In this document: piece by piece, positions 11,300-22,969 of the stretch | Numbering within the stretch: the stretch's first letter is position 1 | Layout: the number at the start of each line of letters is the position of its first letter | From: Carposina sasakii | Lineage: Eukaryota; Arthropoda; Insecta; Lepidoptera; Carposinidae | Length of the DNA: 64,000 bases | Direction of reading: 5' to 3' | Assembly (NCBI GenBank): GCA_014607495.2 | Contig: CP053159.1 | Coordinates: forward strand, 1,557,501 to 1,621,500 | Notes under the pieces: generated by a model | What the model saw: the letters and a program-made list of their open reading frames with translations, nothing else | Told to the model about the DNA's origin: nothing | The model's database searches: none | Position numbers and translations under genes: made by a program

Positions 11300-12307
11300 T
11301 TGAGCTACTTGTTATCTTTATGAGCCTCGAAGTTGGACGTCTCAGTGTGCCAGCTAAAGTTCTTACGTCTGATGTTCTGACTTTGCCATCTGGACCAGGA
11401 AGTATGTGTTATTACACTTTGGGCCATACACCTCGCGGTAATGACGAGTCTATAATCAATACAACATCTCCGACATTAGGGTTAGTGAAGCCGGTGTTGC
11501 GATCGTACTTAGGCGTGAGAGTTGGTAAGTATTCTCTCACCCAGCGATTCCAAAATTTATCGGTTAATCTCTGAACAGTACGCCACGTAGCTGCGCCGAT
11601 TAAATCGCTATTACTGAACAGGCCAATTTGAGGTAAGCCGTTCGAACGCCGATAAGAAAATGGTTTGGCGTTAGACTCTCAGTGTCATCTGGATCTAGGC
11701 TGACGTCAGTTAATGGTCTCGAGTTAATCAGATGTTCTGCTTCGAGTAGGAGAGTATGAAGGACTTCCTCGCGGGGCTGTCTTTCCTTGAGAGTAACAGA
11801 TAGTGCCACTTTGACTGAGCGAACCATTCGTTCCCACGCACCTCCCATATTAGGGGCCCCGGGTGGAATAAACTTCCATTTAATCCCGCGCGACTCTACC
11901 TTATCAACGATATCGATCTTTAATTTCTCGAATTCTTCCTTAAGCTCGCGATTCGCGCCAACAAAATTCGTACCGTTATCGCTATAAAGTGTCTTCGGAG
12001 ACCCGCGCCTAGCTGACATTCGACGCAAAGCTAATATCATACAGTCAGATGACAATGACGATGCTATCTCGAGGTGGATTGCGCGCGTGGTAAGACAGGT
12101 GAACAAAGCTATCCAACGCTTCTCGCTCCTACGACCTACTGTTATATGAACCGGACCGAAATAGTCAACACCGGTGCACGTGAACGGCGGCTGAGATTGT
12201 TGCAACCGCTCTATAGGTAAATCGCCCAACGGTGCCATTCGTGGGATGTCCTTATGCAATCTACACCAATTACATTCCCGTGCAACGGACTTAACTAATA
12301 CTCGCAA
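11300..12307 (-). CDS. BEL/Pao integrase and C-terminal domain (frame-disrupted)
   Basis: The main open stretch is 11600-12307 (235 residues). It carries the DDE integrase core: first Asp in CTGVDYFGP (about residue 48), second in YSDNGTNFVG (about 110) and the Glu in MGGAWERMV (about 158). An upstream 'CNWC' belongs to the zinc-binding H2C2 region. After NHFLIG near 11645 the frame shifts, and another frame continues with 'DKFWNRWVREYLP' (about 11520-11560), the hallmark of the BEL C-terminal DUF5641-like domain, and runs to about 11300. A single indel therefore splits one protein. Confidence 0.9.
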
Positions 12308-12309
12308 CG

Positions 12310-13053
12310 AGTAGTATGTAAAAACGCTGCCTAATTTCGTTCATAATGGTTTGATGATTACCATGTCCGTAATCTAGATGATATTGACGTACGAGCAATC
12401 TAACAATCGGATGCTTACCGTCTAAGACTATAGGGTTTTTATACGAGTCCGGCACGCAATCGGCTGCGCTAACTCTCGTGTGTTAAGCCGCAATATCCGT
12501 CGTTCATAACCAAATATAAATGTTTACACGGGAAGACTTAGACAATTTATCGTTATTAACTATGCATTTTCGTTCGTCACTAAATGAATCTAATTGAATG
12601 CTTTCCAAAATAATGCGTTCCGCCCGTACTAAATATTCGGTAGGTAAAGTCATCAGCTGAGACTTTACCTCGTCATCGACTAGATGGCGCTGCGCTACCG
12701 TCTTACTACCATACTTTCGCCAGCTCCTATCGGATATCCTACGTTTGAGTGCGCTTACCGGTTGCGAATTGTTACCCAACAAAGATTTAAAAGTGTCCGC
12801 ACACTGTAAGATACGCGCTGTGGTTCGAAGGTATCGTTTGTACGACGAAAACCTTGTCACATCGGGCAATGGTACTCGATTGGTGTTTACTAAAGTGGCC
12901 ACTGTTACGGTACGCTCCTCTCCTGTGGGAGGCGTTGCTATTCGCTCACTACGGTCTACTGGCCATTGCCTGTCATCGTCGTACAAAAAATCCGGACCTA
13001 AACCACCGATGGTCTATATAAACTTAGTTGGGAATCCCGCGTCGCGTCATCGG
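12310..13053 (-). CDS. BEL/Pao pol segment between RNase H and integrase (frame-disrupted)
   Basis: The open stretch 12504-12986 encodes a region with 'YDDDRQWP', 'VTRFSSYKRYLRTTARIL' and 'LVRAERIILESIQLDSF', typical of BEL polyproteins between RNase H and integrase. It is joined to its neighbours only if frame changes near 12310-12500 and 12990-13050 are allowed. It probably belongs to the same polyprotein. Confidence 0.75.
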
Positions 13054-13492
13054 CTACGTTAAGAGCGCTAGCCAGCCATCTCCATTCCGATGTTGTGAAT
13101 GATCTTCGATTTCCGCGAGCCTATGCGCTACGAAGGGCTTAAAAGAACGCGGGTCTGATTTTATCCAAGCTAATACGGTACGCGAGTCTGACCAATAATA
13201 TCTTTTTATAACCTTCCCGGGTAACTCTTTCTGAATAGTGTTAGCTAATCGACATCCTAACACCGCCGCTTGTAATTCTAAACGCGGGATAGAGACCGGT
13301 TTTCAATGGCGCTACCTTAGCTTTAGCTGCTACTAAACGCACGACTACCTTTCCGTGTATTGTAGTTCGAAAATATACTACCGCGGCATAAGCTGACTCG
13401 CTAGCGTCGACGAACGTATGTAACTCGCCCTCCGATCCCGAATCGGTACATCTAGGTATGTATAACGTTGCTAGCTTTCTAAGATCGCTCAA
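13054..13492 (-). CDS. BEL/Pao RNase H domain (two overlapping fragments)
   Basis: The frame 13241-13492 has 'LHTFVDASESAYAAVVYFR', matching the first catalytic Asp region of retroelement RNase H. The frame 13054-13263 has 'YYWSDSRTVLAWIKSD', matching the later catalytic Asp. The two overlap by 23 bases in different frames, so an indel near 13250-13290 separates them. Confidence 0.85.
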
Positions 13493-14530
13493 CCACGCGT
13501 GCCAATATGATATAGTATGTTCTGGTATATTTTCGTCCCATCCTATTCCGCTTTTTCCATAATCGTTGAATTAACTTTTTACCCTGTACGACAACCGGCG
13601 TAGCTAAACCGAGAGGATCAAAAACTGACATCACCGCACTCGTTACTTCGCGTTTCGTAGGTGGTCGCATCTTGTCAACTACTTCGATCGCCGTGTTACG
13701 TAAATTCAACGTATAACTCAAAGTATCGTTACCCGTCTGCCAGTGCATACCGAGCGTTTTTTCGGATTGACTATCGTTACCTAACGGGATTTCTTTACTC
13801 TTTGCCCTAGTTTCCGAAAAATCTTGTATGACCGCAGGTTTATTAGTCGCCCACCCTCTAAGCTCAAAACCGCCCGCCCTATGAATGGTATCTACTTGTT
13901 GCGATATTTCCTTAGCTTCCGCTTCGCTATTAAAACTGTGTAAATAATCATCCATATAATGGCATCTAACTATGGCGTCGACTGCCTCGGGGTAGGTATC
14001 AATATAAGATTCAGCGTTTTTGTTCTTTACATAGATAGCCGAGCATGGCGACGATGTTGCGCCAAAGATTAACGAAGTCATACGATATTCTCGCGGTTCT
14101 ACATTGCTCGACTCTCTCCATAAAAAACGCAAACTGTCCCTATCTTGTTCTCGCATAGCGACCCGTAAAAACATTTCTTTAATATCCGCTGCCACGGCCA
14201 CCGGTTTAGATCGAAATCGTACTAATACGCCGAATAAAGACTGCAGTAAGTCTGGCCCGGGCAATAATGCGTCGTTTAAACTTTTACCGTTTGTACGGCT
14301 CGCTGCATCGAAACAAGACGCATCTTCAACTTTTGAGGATGCACTACCGCGAAATGTGGTAGGTACCACGTACGTACCGATGTAGGCATCGATTTGGCTG
14401 GCTCTGCGTAACCATTTTTAATTAAGTTATTTATCTGTTCTACATATTGACTTTTATAATCCGGGTTTTTATTTAATTTGCGTTCTATTCCTAACAAACG
14501 TTGCAACGCGTTATCTCTATTTTTAGGCAT
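13479..14530 (-). CDS. BEL/Pao reverse transcriptase (two fragments)
   Basis: Frame 14276-14530 carries the RT N-terminal part ('YAEPAKSMPTSVRTWYLPHF'). Frame 13479-14369 continues with 'LLPGPDLLQSLFGVLVRFR', 'VAVAADIKEMFLRV' (first catalytic Asp) and CHYMDDYLHS (YMDD active site, about residue 138). These are diagnostic BEL/Pao RT motifs. The frame changes near 14290-14340, and the downstream end shifts again into RNase H. Confidence 0.92.
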
Positions 14531-15063
14531 TACTTCGTCGTCGTGACGCCATAGTAAACCGCACTCGAAACGCCCGTCAGTTGTTTTTCCTAGTGGTCTT
14601 ATCTAGAATGCTAATAGCGCGTTGTTCTGTATCGTGCGTGGGCCGTTTTGGTTCTATTCCTAACGCGTCTATAGAGAAGTTACGTTTTAAAATTTTCTAT
14701 GTTATTTGATGAAAATTTGCTCTAAACTATTGTTATTATTTTGTGTTATTTACGAAATTTACTGTTTTAATAGAATCGCTATTGCACCCGTGCAATACCC
14801 ATCCGAGACGGGTTAATGAAGCTACCGGTTGGCTTGAAGAGCCCGACTTAAGTTGCCTAGTTACGATAAGATGCCAGTTATCTTGTCCTATCAAAAGTGA
14901 AGGTCTCGCTTGATCGTACGTGAGCTGATCTGCTATGTTCGCTAAGTGAGTATAATTTGAAAGGTTGCGCTTATACACGCCCTGCGAAGATAAGCTTAAT
15001 TCGGCTATAGTTAACGCGCATATAGGTTCGTAATCACGCGTGAATAACCTTTGATCTTTAAAT
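14531..15063 (-). CDS. BEL/Pao protease-RT linker (fragmentary)
   Basis: Frame 14736-14978 includes 'QLTYDQARPSLLIGQDNWHL' and 'TRLGWVLHGC', the conserved DUF1758-type end of the BEL protease region. Adjacent bases have no long frame, so indels are likely on both sides. Confidence 0.75.
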
Positions 15064-15560
15064 CTAGACGTTGCGACATACTGTTAATGCGGTGACCCCG
15101 ACTCCCTCTATTGCTAACTTTTCTACCGGACCTACGGCCCCTATTCTATTGGCTATATCGTCGAGCAATAGAGTCACGGTTGACCCTTCGTCTAACAATG
15201 CGATAACGGAGGTGCTGCCCTCTGGCCCTAATAGATCTACTGGTACCATTTTAAGATATGCGCGCGGCTCGGATAAGTGATTAACCGATACTGTAGCCGG
15301 CGGCTCCGGTTTCGCCTCCACCGGTGGAGGCGGTTCGCTATGCAGCAACCTATGATGCCTACGTCTACAACCGTCTACATCGCAATGCTTCGACTTGCAT
15401 TTGTCGCTAATGTGTTTACTGCTCAAACATCGAAAACATACTCTTAAGCGCTTTACTATGTTCCATCGCTCTTTCACATTTACTTTTATAAATTGCGGAC
15501 ATTTTTCTAGAGTATGGTCTCGACCCCGGCAATTTACACATTTCCTATCCCTATCACCGA
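15064..15560 (-). CDS. BEL/Pao Gag zinc knuckles and aspartic protease start
   Basis: Frame 15064-15477 has a Cys/His cluster ('CFRCLSSKHISDKC' then a second C/H group) and then the retropepsin motif ALLDEGSTVTLL. Just upstream, in the same reading sense (about 15500-15545), is a CCHC knuckle of the form C-x2-C-x4-H-x4-C. This is the Gag-Pol junction expected for a single-ORF BEL element. Confidence 0.88.
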
Positions 15561-16906
15561 AAGCTGCCGCAACTACCTGGTGGTCGCTTTCTAAACTCGC
15601 TTTCGCTGGAATAGCTGTCTGAATAGTGAGATGAATCTGACTCGTCAGAGGTCGTCTCCCGTACTACGGCCGCGTGAACTCTATTCCGCCGCGGCGGTGG
15701 TGGCTGAACGTCCCTATGTCTCGTATAACGCCTTTCCGACGCGGGCGTGCTATCGTACGCTTCGAACTGATCCGCTATGATGTTTAGGAAAGCCGATAAC
15801 GCTATAAGAATAGGTTTCTTTTTCGTTGCGCGACCTGTATTCGTACCATCGAAACTTGACTAACATATTCATCTTATCTATTATTCTATCGGATACGTCG
15901 CTAGAGTACAAATATTCGATTCGGTCCATTTGTTTAATCGTGTTTACGCTGTTAGCAACCGCGCTCGCGAACGCCCCTATACCTTTGACGTCTTGCGACA
16001 TGGGCGGAAGTTTTTGTAAACTTTCAATCTCGCTCTTAATAAGATGGGTCGGACGACCGAATCTACGCTCTAACATGTACATTATCTCCTCGGGGTCGGA
16101 ATGCGTGTAAAGCATAGACTTTACAGCCTCCCTAGCCTGCCCCTGTATAGCGCGACGTAACCTAGCCATATTTTCTATGTCGCTAAGAATTCGCGCGTGT
16201 CCCTAAAAACCGCACGAAAAGCTATCCACTCGCGTGGGTTGCCATTAAAATTATGTAACTCGTTAATATACCGCGGCGCCTGTCTAGATGACGTTTGACT
16301 GGTTGATCGCATGGCCTGTATTAACGCGGAGGCGAGGTTTTATCTATCTCCGTTTTCGGCGCCTCTATCTCGGGAACTTTACGCGGCGTTACTACTCGCG
16401 GTTCAATCGGCTTTACTTGCGGTCTTACTTTGCTCGATTGACTTCGTTACCCATTTCGTTACGTTATCGCGGTTATCTTCTACCTCGCTCAACCCGACGT
16501 TTCTGCCTCATCCAATTGCGCAAGCTCTAGACGCGACTTAGCTATTGTCCGCGCCGCTTCCGCTTTCTCAAATTCGATACGCGCCTCTAGTAATGCTCGT
16601 CGTCGCCGACTCGAACTACTCGACGCTCGTGATCCCGCCGACTTACGCGTTGTTACCGGACAGTTGACAACCGTTCCATCCCGGGATGGCGGATCGACCC
16701 TACTACGGACGCTACCGCGACGTTATCCACCTTACCTTGTAACGAAACCCTATCAGTACGCTCCGTACCCGACGTGTGGTCGGTCGACATCGTGCGCTCA
16801 GTCGAAGTGGTCTGCTCTGTACTAACAGTGGCAGACGATTCTCCGTTCGCTCTGTACTTACGGAGGTTTGTTCGCTACCCTTATTGTGACTTCTTGTTCT
16901 AGTCAT
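15561..16906 (-). CDS. BEL/Pao Gag (frame-disrupted)
   Basis: A Gag start is proposed at 16906 (ATG, MTRTRS..). Frame 15750-16169 contains 'GQAREAVKSMLY', 'LERRFGRPTHLIKSEIESLQ' and 'LPPMSQDVKGIGAFASAV', matching the conserved BEL Gag (DUF1759-like) segment. The region between 16170 and 16712 changes frame several times. No single intact Gag ORF exists in this assembly. Confidence 0.8.
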
Positions 16907-18051
16907 GTCGAATCCCGATGCTCTGGCCGTAGTTGTAGATGAAGAGACAAGGTCCCTACCTACCTACGGCTACTACCCACGGACCCCTACCTACCTGCAA
17001 GCTGTCCCTACCTGCCTACAGGAAACTAAGGAGGGAATGGGTAAAGGACAAGGAACCGCCCGGCAGAGAGTGTACGCTTCAACACAAGTGTAAACTACTG
17101 AGAGGAACGCTCAGCAGAAATCGCGTGCCTAAACAATCTCCATGATTGCCAAGCCATGATCCACGTACACTTACCGACGCCGGCCGAACTAGGTCAGCTG
17201 CTAATCAGCCGGGTGGTGCTGTTCGATCACACCACACCCGCTACTATGAGGCGGTTAACCTAGTGCCCACCGTTTGGCACCGTTAGGTGGCAGACACTAG
17301 GCCACAGTAAACTGTGTTGGCTTCGAAGGTACCCGTGGCTTACCCAGCTCTGACCGGGCACCTCACGCTCACCTCTTCGTGACAATCAGGTTTCCTTTTC
17401 GCAGGTACTTTGCGGGCAACATGCACCTGAGCAAACACCTGCACATCTACTTCACAGGTACTCGTGGCTTGGGTTAGCACTGAACGAGCACCTGCACCTC
17501 TGCTTCTTGTACCCGCGGGCTAAACAGCCTTGAAACGGGTACTCCAAAGGCTCCTCCCACTTCACAGGTACTCACGGCTTTTATGCTCTGAGTGAGCACC
17601 TGCTCATCTACTTCACAGGTACTCGTGGCTTGGGTTAGCACTGAACGAGCACCTGCACATCTGCTTCTTGTACCCGCGGCTATACAGCCTTGAGACGGGT
17701 ACTCCAAGCTCCGTCCTCCTCACAGGTACTCACAGCCTATTTCTTCGCTGGGTGAGCACTGCTTTATGCTTTCTTCGTTGTGTTCGGGCAACAGACCCGA
17801 CAAAATTTTCTTGAAGCCCGCGGCGAAACAGACACGCACCACACGGACTTCCGCTTCCTCGGGCGACAGACCCGATCTGCAGGCAACAGACCTGACTCGT
17901 AGCGTTTCACGGGCCCAGTGCTTCCTTCCGGCACCTCCCCGATCCGGGCTACCAGAGCACTCGCGGCGAACCAGACACGCACCACACGAGCCCCTGATGG
18001 AATCTCCGCCTGCCCTGCATCCACTGCGCCTTCTTTCCTTCCCGCTGATAC
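16907..18051 (-). other. BEL element 5' leader, with internal tandem repeats at about 17325-17765
   Basis: A long GC-rich leader lies between the primer-binding site and Gag. From about 17325 to 17765 it contains at least five imperfect units that begin '(c)aggtactc' and carry 'tggcttgggttagcactgaa' or 'gagcacctgcac'. The units alternate as roughly 52-bp and 110-bp blocks. The short ORFs here are low-complexity by-products of the repeats. Confidence 0.75.
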
Positions 18052-18069
18052 CCGGCTTCCGTAGGACCA
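18052..18069 (-). other. Primer-binding site of BEL element
   Basis: On the minus strand, TGGTCCTACGGAAGCC begins three bases after the 5' LTR end. The TGG start and position fit tRNA 3'-end priming. The tRNA identity is not determined. Confidence 0.7.
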
Positions 18070-18072
18070 AAC

Positions 18073-19333
18073 TGTTGAGGGCCCTCTACCCTCGGTGTCT
18101 AGACACACTCTGCCCACAAGCCCCTTACTTGCTGCAGACTGGGTTAAAGCGTGGAGTGTGAAATAATAACGCGATGTGAACGGTTCCAGCGACAGACGAA
18201 GACTGGCTAATTTATTTTATTGAACTTATATTTATGCAATACAGACACTACTTATGTGATAGACTATGGTAAGAAGGTATTTTGAATCTATTAACCAATT
18301 ACAATGCTTAGAACAATTTAGACAACTCACCTGAGGGGTGAGGGGTGCAAGGAAAAAGATGATGCAATATTGACAAGTATTGCGTAATACAGAATTAATA
18401 CGAAACTGATACAAAACTAAGGTTTTTCTAGTTATTTGAACTCATACTAATTACATTTAGGCTTTCCAATAAGATTCTAAGTTGCTAATGAAGTTAAATG
18501 GTACAATATGATTCTATCACTGAAAGACCGCTAAAATGACCGTTAAATTATATAATTAGCCTGTTTTTCAGGCGACAAGTCCAGGAAAGGTTACACATTA
18601 ATCCTTACTAACTACAGGATAGGTTTATGCGGATATAGAAAGCTTTTACGATACATAAATTACACATTTTACCTATATTCTTTACACTATGACTCTAAAT
18701 TAATCCAAAACAATAGGTAATTAACGAACAATGGATACAAACTATTTGTACTTATGTTGAGAAATATATACTTTACAATATAAAATGCTGTTTTACTAAT
18801 TGGAATACATACATAAGATTTTACGTTAAGTTTCATCAAAATAATTAAGCAAACAGGTTGGTATGTACTCCTTCAAACTAATGAAACTAAGGTAAGATTA
18901 TACAAATGTTATGATGCTTTATGTATTTAAGATACGCATCATTTAGGGCTAAGTTTTATGATTAATTATACAGATATTACTCAATGCTGAAGGCAATTAC
19001 AAGCTTCTAAGTTATAACTCCAAGTGAATTTACATCAAAGATTATTACAAAATATGCGAAAATACATGCTCAAGTACGGTAAGGTACGAGGTGATAACGG
19101 GGCGGCAGCATTACATTTCTATTTTATGTTTACTGAGCTGTGATTGGCTGAGCCAATATGAATGAATCTAAATTAACATAATACAAGATTATTACTAGAT
19201 TATTACATATTACAAGATTATTAATATACTATTCGCTACAGAAACTATGCTTAATACTAATTTGTTGTCTGGTTTAAGACCAGTGTAAGTGGGAACGTAG
19301 AGTTAGTTTGGGGATGTTCAAAAATTGTCAACA
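18073..19333 (-). repeat. BEL element 5' LTR
   Basis: The 5' LTR with respect to the minus-strand element. It is the partner of 9984-11243 and is followed outward by atagtcac, the same 8 bases that precede the other LTR. Confidence 0.95.
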
Positions 19334-19629
19334 ATAGTCACAAAGCCATATTATTGACATTGTAACGGTATTTTACGAAATAAAAAGTTCGAACCTAAAG
19401 GGGTTATTGTTTTTAACCCGAGGCTAAGTGCTCAATAGTGCCGATTAATGAATTTGACGTTTACACAAGACAATTATTTCTGTTATATCGAAGCAAGACG
19501 GCATTTGCACTGATTCGTGGTTTAACAGAAAATATTAGGTATCCTTCTCTTATCCTAACATTTGTATACCCTTCCATGCATGTCGTAAAAATCGACTATT
19601 CCAGCAACTTGTAATTTTTTTTTACTAGA

Positions 19630-20012
19630 TACAGGATGTTTTTTTGTGGCCACCTTTAACGAAGGGTGCGTACTCTATACATAAAATAAAGTAAGTTTAT
19701 GCCAAAAAAAAATGCTGGGATTTTTTTTATTTATTTTTTATTTTTAATTACTTGATCTGGCGAAATTTATAGTGTCTAGTGTTTATGCTAGTTTATTTAT
19801 AGACAGATATTAATTATTTCTTGTGAAAAAATCTTGCTACGTGCGTCTATGTGCATTTATGCAGAAAAACGCAGTCTATTTACTCAACTTTGGACCCTAA
19901 TATTTTGGAAACCACACACTTCCCAGGTATGCTTCCATGGAGAAAAATGATCGTGATGATGAGGAGATTCCGTAGTTTTCGGGAACGTTGACGACCAAAA
20001 ATCATCCTGTAT
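19630..20012 (+). mobile_element. MITE family D, copy 3 (near full length)
   Basis: Runs from 'tacaggatgtttttttgtgg' to 'ccaaaaatcatcctgtata' with all interior landmarks. It is followed at 20107 by a copy in the opposite orientation. Confidence 0.75.
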
Positions 20013-20106
20013 AAATGTTTACTAGATATAAATGTGCTACACTAAACATGGCTATAGCATCTCACTCGTGTTCCTACAATGCTGGCCATTTGGGACTACA
20101 TTCGTA

Positions 20107-20362
20107 TACAGGGTGATTTTTGGTCGTCAACGTTCCCGAAAACTACGGAATCTCCTCATCATCACGATCATTTTTCTCCATGGAAGCATACCTGGGAAGT
20201 GTCTGGTTTCCAAAATATTAGGGTCCAAAGTTGAGTAAATAGACTGCGTTTTTCTGCATAAATGCACATAGACGCGCGTAGCAGGATTTTTTCACGAAAA
20301 ATTATTAATATCTGTCTATAAAAAAACTAACATAAACACTAGACACTTTAAATTTCGCACGA
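20107..20362 (-). mobile_element. MITE family D, copy 4 (truncated)
   Basis: Starts 'acagggtgatttttggtcgt', the inverted right end of the family, and continues through the reversed landmarks to 'cgcacgatct'. The left half of the family is missing. With copy 3 it forms a large inverted repeat around 20013-20106. Confidence 0.75.
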
Positions 20363-20394
20363 TCTTAAATATTTTAAAAATATTTTAATCCCGG

Positions 20395-20452
20395 ATAAAT
20401 TCGACATTTTGTTTTTCCTGTAGTCCACGCGGACGAAGTCGCGGGCGTCTAA
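20395..20452 (+). repeat. Fragment of family C
   Basis: Keeps only the terminal 'attcgacattttgtt' and 'tgtagtccacgcggacgaag' segments of the Helitron-like family. Confidence 0.6.
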
Positions 20453-22969
20453 CTAATGGATTATAAATTATTCTATAAGCACGAGTTCAATCTCCTATTA
20501 ATAGCCAGCATTTTATACCATAAATATGATCGTAGGTACTGCAATCAATGGTATTTAAAATTTTGCATAATCAATTATAAACCCTAACACATTTGACATA
20601 AGTATTTAGGACTTTACAAAACTACAATGTAGAGCTAACCTTGATTAAAGTTGTTTCACGATATACTGGTCAGTGAAGAATTATAAAACTGCAAGATAAA
20701 GTATAAAACGTATCAAAACTGCATAGACACTAGCGCCGTTATCACTGGTCATCACACTTCAGATACCGCAGAAAAAGAGATGCAGTTGCCAAATAGAGAC
20801 AGAAGATACATCTGTCTCAATGAGATGAGAGATATGAATTTAAAACAGCAGTAGGCTTGGCATAGTCCCTTTGACGCCATCGTTAGTACATACCTAATAA
20901 ATAAATAGATATATTATAATATCGTCAAATCAAACACGTATAGATACTAGGGTATTCTAAGAATACAAAGATAATTTAATTATTAAACTTCTACAAAGTT
21001 ATAGAAGTAAAATAAAATCTTAAAGCAGAAGTAGTGGCGATTGGAGTTTAACACCGAAGTGAAGAAAAGCCGTTAAAATTCGGCAATTAAAGGGTAAGTT
21101 TGAAGTATATGAAATCCAATACTTGTGTATTTTTCTGTTACTTTTCTGTTAAGCGGCTCTAACGATTTCAACTAATTTTATATTTTGGATAGTCATTTGA
21201 TAGACAAGGTTTTTCCAATGATCTGAGATCCTGCAGATAGGCTATATCTGACCGTTGGAAAGTAAAAGTTAATGAAATTTGGTTTTATTAAGTAAGTACT
21301 TAAAATATTTTTCTGACTTGTCGGGAAGATATACCCGTAGAGATCAGGCTATAGAGGACGCTTAGTAGGTACTTCGTCCAGTTCTACTTCAGAATTTCGG
21401 GAAATCATTTCTTATAGAATGCCTACGTTATATAAAAAAAGCACCCTCCCAAATTTCAAGTCTTAATGATCAGCGATTTAAGCTGTGCGTTGATCTATCA
21501 TTCAGATGAAAAAAATCATATACATATCAATCATCATACAAAAATATATAACATCATAACTTGTCAGATTCGAGGGTTAGCGAAGCTAAAACCCTTCGCT
21601 TTTAACTTACCCTTAAAGAAGTCAATTCGTTGCCAATTATTATGCAGTTAAATGATAATATAGAAAGCTGTTATATTACATACTTGTCAATTGAACTGTA
21701 TATAGCACTAATTGGTGAATGTTAAAGATCAACGATCGACAATCGATTCATTGGACTCAGTTATTTTGGGTAGCTATAAAGGCGTATGTACATGAAAGTG
21801 TCTATCTTCTATCTATATCTATATAGGTACATATAATAAAATGTAAGGGACCGCTGAAATTACATAATCCACTGCTTTAAACCAGCTCAAAAAATATATA
21901 ATATTCTTGAAGATATGTAGATAGATAGGTATTGGTGCTTTGAAAACACAATACAACTATTTTGACTCGATAGAAAATAATCGCAAAAATACCTCTAAAA
22001 ATTTTTTAAAACATCTATAATTTACACAAAAATTATGCAATCATTGCCAGTTTAGTAGGTAGTTTTGAGTTTTACCGTCAGAGGCATTTATATCGATTAT
22101 GTGCATGTGTGTTCGGGATTCTCGGTTTGAGTTAGCTCTTGTAAGCCTCTTAAAGATCCAGAACCTTGAATCGTGTGTTTTTTGTATGACGAAAGCTTTC
22201 GATAAGAGAGGATTTCTCGAAATTCCCACAGGAACTGGAAAAACGGGAATTCTAAAGCGCAGACTAAGTCGTGGCCTATAGTGTTACGAGTACAACATAA
22301 ACAAATAGTGATTAATGTCATGATTAATGTGTATTAAAGGACAAATAAAATCGTTTCTTTATCTGGAATCCATCTATTGATTACATATTAGTATGTGGCA
22401 CTGAATGGTACTGCGGGGCCCTTGTTCACATGCGTTTTTTTATTATCTAGTAGGTCACCTGGAATTGTTAAAACAGGATTGTTTCCAGTGTGAAAGCGAG
22501 ACACCACCACCACCTATAAGCAGAGTGGGACGACATCTCGCATCCTTCCAAAGCAATCGTTATTGAGTTCATGATGTTCTAAGTTAGATTCGTATCATAG
22601 CTTGATTGAACTACAGGTAGGTCTGGCTGGTAGGTGTGTTTATGTATTTGAAGTTATTGGAATAAGGATGTAAAAACATCTTCAATTAAAGTTTGTTAGA
22701 TATGACGATTAGATTCCTATGACTACCTTACAGGGATTATAAATTTTCGGCCCATCTTCAGGATATTCTATTACAAATAAAGTACGCACGCATTGCGCAT
22801 GTTCAAATGATAAAATATTGAAGGAATTTTCAAGAAAAAACAAATTGAATTCCTTCATAAAGTGTCTGCAGAAGAGATCGTGACGACAATCGCATTTAAT
22901 GCCCGCAATTTAATAACCTATTTAAAGAAATTAAATAAAACTAAGCGAATGGAACGTAATCGATGGATG
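20453..22969. other. Spacer, no gene seen
   Basis: About 2.5 kb of AT-rich sequence. Short frames at 21466-21651 and 22041-22321 have no domain. A fragment of a moth repeat lies near 22210-22260 ('ggatttctcgaaattcccac'). I see no exon with consensus splice sites. Confidence 0.5.

Larger units (their letters stand above)
9984..19333 (-). mobile_element. Full-length BEL/Pao LTR retrotransposon
   Basis: Two LTRs of 1260 and 1261 bp, each bounded TGTTGA..TCAACA, flank an internal region of about 6.8 kb. Read on the minus strand, the domain order is Gag, zinc knuckle, DxG-type protease, RT with YMDD, RNase H, integrase and a C-terminal DUF5641-like segment. Pol order and motifs match BEL/Pao, not Gypsy or Copia. 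The 8-bp string atagtcac borders both sides (9976-9983 and 19334-19341), marking the target site. The reading frame is broken about ten times by single-base changes. The LTRs are near-identical apart from small indels, so the insertion is recent and the breaks may be assembly errors. Confidence 0.95.

Noticed and set aside
15071..18161. Plus-strand ORFs inside the BEL element (for example 15826-16110, 17766-18161)
   Set aside because: They are antisense shadows of the minus-strand Gag and leader and have no domain. The element's coding strand is clear from its RT, integrase and protease motifs.
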